Shown here: piece after piece, positions 59,821-64,000 of the stretch | Position numbering within the stretch: position 1 is the stretch's first letter | How the letters are laid out: each line of letters opens with the position of its first letter | Assembly (NCBI RefSeq): GCF_032854445.1 | Contig: NC_088300.1 | Coordinates: 39,834,458-39,898,457 of the forward strand | From: Liolophura sinensis | Taxonomy: Eukaryota > Mollusca > Polyplacophora > Chitonida > Chitonidae | Reading direction: 5' to 3' | Length of the DNA: 64,000 nucleotides | Notes under the pieces: generated by a model | Told to the model about the DNA's origin: nothing | What the model saw: the letters and a program-made list of their open reading frames with translations, nothing else | Databases searched by the model: none | Program-made: the position numbers and the translations under genes

Positions 59821-62234
59821 GCTATTTTATCATCAAATTCCAATTTTGGCACACATGATGATTGTACATGTATCAGCATTTGTTAGTGATACAGTTTCAA
59901 ATTCATGTATGAAATAACTTGATGCCTTGATATTCAAGAATTAGTCTGTGCTTTTTCCATAAGCAGAAACACATTGTGGATCATTTGAATTTTAGGTATG
60001 GCACATGTGTTGCACCATGCATGATTAAGGGACCAATCGTGTGATTTGTGGTGGGTTTTGAACTTGCCATTACTTTGTAAGGCAAAGTTTGTGGGAGAGG
60101 GGAAAGCGGAGTCTGGGTAAGATTTTGTGAAGGGATAATCTATTCCACTTATCATGTTTTAACATGGGTGCATGTGAACTTCAATTTTTATGCATGTAAC
60201 CCCGGAGTAAGGTTTTACATGTACAGTGTATGTTTAGGTCAGCTTTTCTCACTGTTTTCAGTACATCTTCAGGAAATTTAGTGCACATGACAGGGCTGAG
60301 AGTTAACGACTGACTGGTTGCATATACGACAAAAATTTTAGTTTGTGTGACAGGGATATTACCATTCATGTGACCATGGTCTAGATATTGGTCATTTAAA
60401 GTTGTCAGTGGGCCGGTTTATAGATGAAAATGTGTTTGTCATCTGAGTCGAGATCGGTACCTATAATGATAATAAACTCGCTCAGAGCATTGTGAGCTTT
60501 GCCTTGACATGAAAACTTTTTTTCTCTGTGAAATGTTTGAATTTGAATCCCAGACAAGTTTCAGACCGTTCACGTTAATCATCATCACCAATAGCAACAC
60601 AGTAAGCCTGATTGGTAGGCATGAATTAGTCGTGTTAGCAGCATTCGTGGGGAGTTTTATATTGTTCTTATGGCCTTGGTCTAGGTGCGATAAGGTAATT
60701 ATACTAAGCTTGCATGGGTGTGGTAAGAACACTTGTTCTGCTGATTATGATGATTTCATTTTACTATGAGCATGACTATTTGTCCAGCAATTAATGTAGT
60801 AACCATGCATAGATATGGATGTCAAACAGTTAGGAGCTGCGCTGTGAGTGTTTCAAGATTGGTATGAGTCATCTTTTGTTTGATACAAACAGACCCCCAG
60901 GCTACCTTTATACATGAGTGAAATAGGTTAATTTTCACCTGTACAGTGTGAACCTATGATGGACTTAATGAAAATCAATCACTTATGTGGTTTATACAGA
61001 CAGCAACTCCAACTCATCATAGAATACTTTGTTTAATTGAATGAATTTTACCTTGAATCAATTTTGACCTCAGATGCCAGTTTTTAAGTATCAACTGTAA
61101 ATTTGTCTCTGGCTATAATGGATAGTTGAACCAGGAATTTCCACTACCTGTATCTGCACTGTGGAAATTACACTGACCGCAGTATGGTCTCTGTATTGAA
61201 CCTCAAATTTCTGGCACCAGTGCTATGACAGTCTGTGTCAGCCAATCAAAAGCAGCTAGACTATGCAAACGATATGAACTGAACCTCAAATTTCTCGCAT
61301 GAAAATTACAGGGGGTCATTTTGACTACTTTTTAAAAAATCTGTGTGAAACCCTGTTTATCTAACAAGCCTACATCTACAAGTATGTGATCTGTATTGTA
61401 TTGGTGTTTTGTGACATACGCAAGAATATTTTCAGTTTATATGTTGCAAGAGTCAGGTGTGCGGGTGAAAGACAGCTCAGCCTCCTGATTTAAAGCTACG
61501 GCAGAACCAGTGATAGCAGGATTCAATCCTATGATGTACCTCACCGGTCACGAACTGTAGAAGCTCTAGTAGAATTAAGGCATCGGAGGCCAGTGGTACG
61601 TTCATCAATACAAAGTAGGCTTACGATGTAAATTGATACATATCAATGCATATGCACATACATGTAGATTCGTATAAAGCCTGTCCAGCTATACTGCACA
61701 CAGACTCCTGCATGAACAACAGTATACACGAACATAAGTAGTACTGTACTGTACAATCGATCTTCATGTTGAATACACAGGCAAACATTATTAACAAAAG
61801 TAGAGTCACAAACACGTCCGGATAACTATAAACGTGTAGGTTAAATTCCACAGGGCACAATTGTTGCACAGTAATTTGAATTATTGAAACTGTGATCTTC
61901 TTTGTGGTTCGCGCTCATCCATTATGCACTGTTGTGGGCAGGAATTTGTGCCCTGCCATTTCTGCCAGTCTCCTAACTACATTATTCATGGGGGCCTAAT
62001 TGCTGGTATGATATTCTCTAGGACATAAATTGGAGCACATCGGATCAGCAAGCAAGACCACAACGCTTTCCGATTGTTACTGAACATTTCGACCATACGA
62101 GTATCCCCGGTTAGCTTTAAGGCAGTAGTGGGTGATCAAGAGACGAGCTTCCAATTTATCAAAGTGATCAAGGCAAATAACAAGCATTTAGTACCAATTT
62201 TCTATTTCATGAGCTCTGTATAATGTTGATTGGG

Positions 62235-62236
<2 letters not shown>
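59821..62236. other. Unassigned sequence
   Basis: Overlapping frames at 60439-60769 on both strands, one with a hydrophobic segment (VVLAAFVGSFILFLW), have no further support. No repeat family recognised. Confidence 0.45.

Positions 62237-62281
<45 letters not shown>
62237..62281. repeat. (TA)n microsatellite
   Basis: About 22 uninterrupted TA units. Confidence 0.95.
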
Positions 62282-62283
<2 letters not shown>

Positions 62284-62414
62284 ATTTTGTTCAGTGATTG
62301 TTGCTGTTGACAATTTAAACTACTGGAAACACAGTACCGAACATATAGAAATTATGTCATACCTTAGATCAAACCTGGGTCGGGTCATACCAAAGACTTA
62401 AAAAATGATACATG

Positions 62415-62556
62415 TACTTGTTACTGTGTCAGGTGGTGCTCAGCACTGAGAGGTTAGATCAAGGAAACGGGAGCATGGTTGACCTGGTGTATCCTGACTG
62501 GATGTGGACATGTTATGTCTGGTGTTTTCGGCACGATACTTTAGCAGTGGCAATAT
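62415..62556. repeat. Dispersed repeat family C, copy 2
   Basis: Partner of 30017-30160, same strand, with several indels. Confidence 0.8.
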
Positions 62557-63586
62557 CATGGATGGACTCGTAATGCTAAAGTATGTGGAAAGTCCTTGGT
62601 GGCTGTTCAGTTTGTAAACCCTGACAGAGCAGGAAACCTGCCCTAGCTAAAAAATATACCTGGACCAAATGAGTTTTGGACGTCTTTTCTACAGAAGTCG
62701 TGCTATGACTACTGTAGATGTACAAAACATAATACTCAGCTGGACTAAATCTGTTTGCACTATTATGTCCAATGTGCATGCATGCAGGTGAGTGTGTTGG
62801 AGTGGCCAGAACACAATTACACAGAAGTGGTACAGAGACTGTTTACTGTGTCCTAGAGTTTTGATGGACAAGCTTATGGTTCACTTGCACTAACAAGGTA
62901 CAGCTGACATGGCTGATGACCTGGGAATAGTACCACATGTGGTCTGAGTGTGAAAGTACCAAGCTCAGTGGAATTCTATTAGACAGTGAAAGGTGAAGCG
63001 TTAAAAAACAAGGCTCATTATAAACATGCAGCATCTGCTGCTGACTCTAGTGGGAGCTCTTGTTTGACTTGACTGATCGTAGGTGTGCTAACTGTGAGAA
63101 AAGCATGAGGCGATAATTGATACACATGCGCATGTCTGTACAGTATGTTATACACATCAACAGTGCAATGGTCCTGATAGAATCAGTGGATAATGGTTAT
63201 CCATGGTTAATTAACAGTGACAAATGCACTGGTCATATACAGGGTAGGAACTTAATTTGGTACATGTGCAACTCATGAACACAAGAAAGATTCTGAAACG
63301 TACACACAGTTATAGATGATAAGTACAAAGGGTCTAAAGCATACACATGGAACTGAAAGACATTGGTGTGGTACATTTATAACCGAAGGCATGCACCTTT
63401 TTACGTTTCCACACGTCTCTGCCACTCAAAGGATTGACGGAAGGAAACTATACATGTAGCACATATGTTGAAGATATAGCTTATAGATGTTAGTTTTTCG
63501 CACCAGATTGAGCTTTGGTGGTTGTTTTCTCATGTATATCATATATGTGCATAAATAAAGTATTTTCAGAGTACCTGCATGGTGAA
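62557..63586. other. Unassigned sequence
   Basis: No gene or repeat family recognised. Confidence 0.5.
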
Positions 63587-63596
63587 GAACCATGAT

Positions 63597-63751
63597 GTCC
63601 GGCCATGTGTGGGAAGGTCTGCTGACATCCTTTGGATGGTCGTGGGTTTCCCCCGGGGCTCTGTGCGGTTCTTCCCCCTCCACCATAAGTGAAGTATTCT
63701 TGAGTACGGTGTAAAACCCAGTCAAAAAAATAAATAAATAAATAAGTAAGT
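63597..63751 (+). mobile_element. SINE family A, short class, with target-site duplication
   Basis: Starts GTCCGGCCATGTGTGGGAAG and ends in (TAAA)n. A deletion removes the AATGCTGGCCGCCGTCGT segment. GAACCATGAT flanks it at 63587-63596 and 63752-63761. Confidence 0.92.
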
Positions 63752-63761
63752 GAACCATGAT

Positions 63762-64000
63762 CATATACAAAGTAAGTTTGTTGTTTTATGCCTCTGTGGT
63801 AAACAGTACTTAATAGGGTTTATTTCATTATGTTTTTAACGATGCATTTTAAAGAAAATTTCTTTCATTCTGCAGTGGTAATAAGACAAATGAGTGCAAA
63901 CTAAGCTGGATGAGAAAAACCGCTGAACTGTAGATAATTCATTTAAATCTGCATTTATACAGTAATGAATGCAATCTGAATGTCTTGTGTTTTTGGAGGG
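63762..64000. other. Unassigned sequence
   Basis: Nothing recognised up to the right edge. Confidence 0.5.

Noticed and set aside
61400-61470. Another SINE family A tail
   Set aside because: Only TATTGGTGTTTTGTG and CAAGAATATT resemble it; too short and diverged.

Overview
This window is nuclear DNA from an animal, most likely a mollusc or another lophotrochozoan. It is AT-rich and gene-poor, with no compact operon-like coding, and it holds tRNA-derived SINEs with target-site duplications, many minisatellites, (TA)n tracts and a 200-base N gap at 56970-57169. The animal origin is secured by one confidently recognised coding exon, the first exon of vinculin. The molluscan call rests on remembered similarity of the two dispersed SINE families to molluscan repeats and is an inference.

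Layout. The region 1-5117 is intron 1 of vinculin, which is transcribed on the minus strand. It carries a 33-bp minisatellite (560-1220), a full-length SINE and an old tRNA-like remnant. The region 5118-5174 is vinculin coding exon 1. It is followed upstream (5175-5700) by a CpG-containing 5'UTR/promoter with a perfect SRF-type CArG box at 5578-5587. The remaining vinculin exons lie beyond the left edge. From 5700 to 13500 the sequence is intergenic or intronic, with a second CCAAT/CRE-bearing promoter-like stretch (7150-7455), two unproven minus-strand ORFs, a broken HECT-like domain fragment (10399-10680) and a local duplication field (11540-13330). The region 14340-17000 is an old tandem segmental duplication carrying two copies of a SINE with a (TGAG)n end. 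From 17000 to 23000 there are inverted-repeat and minisatellite blocks. The region 25400-33500 holds SINE copies, a dead Tc1/mariner transposase fragment (30535-30703) and a 24-bp minisatellite with a higher-order ~127-bp unit. From 35000 to 64000 there is more intergenic or intronic sequence with SINEs, a small MITE-like element, six tandem arrays, a candidate plus-strand exon (43505-43624) and a short ORF with a signal-anchor (46414-46572).

How the parts relate. Only vinculin can be assigned a function. It is a cytoplasmic actin-binding adaptor of focal adhesions and cell-cell junctions, and an SRF/MRTF target in vertebrates, which fits the CArG box. The other coding-like segments cannot be placed in gene models without transcripts. 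I see no evidence of an operon, CRISPR array, viral island or new multi-gene system. The most interesting signals are the vinculin promoter site, the two size classes of one SINE family, and the dated segmental duplication.
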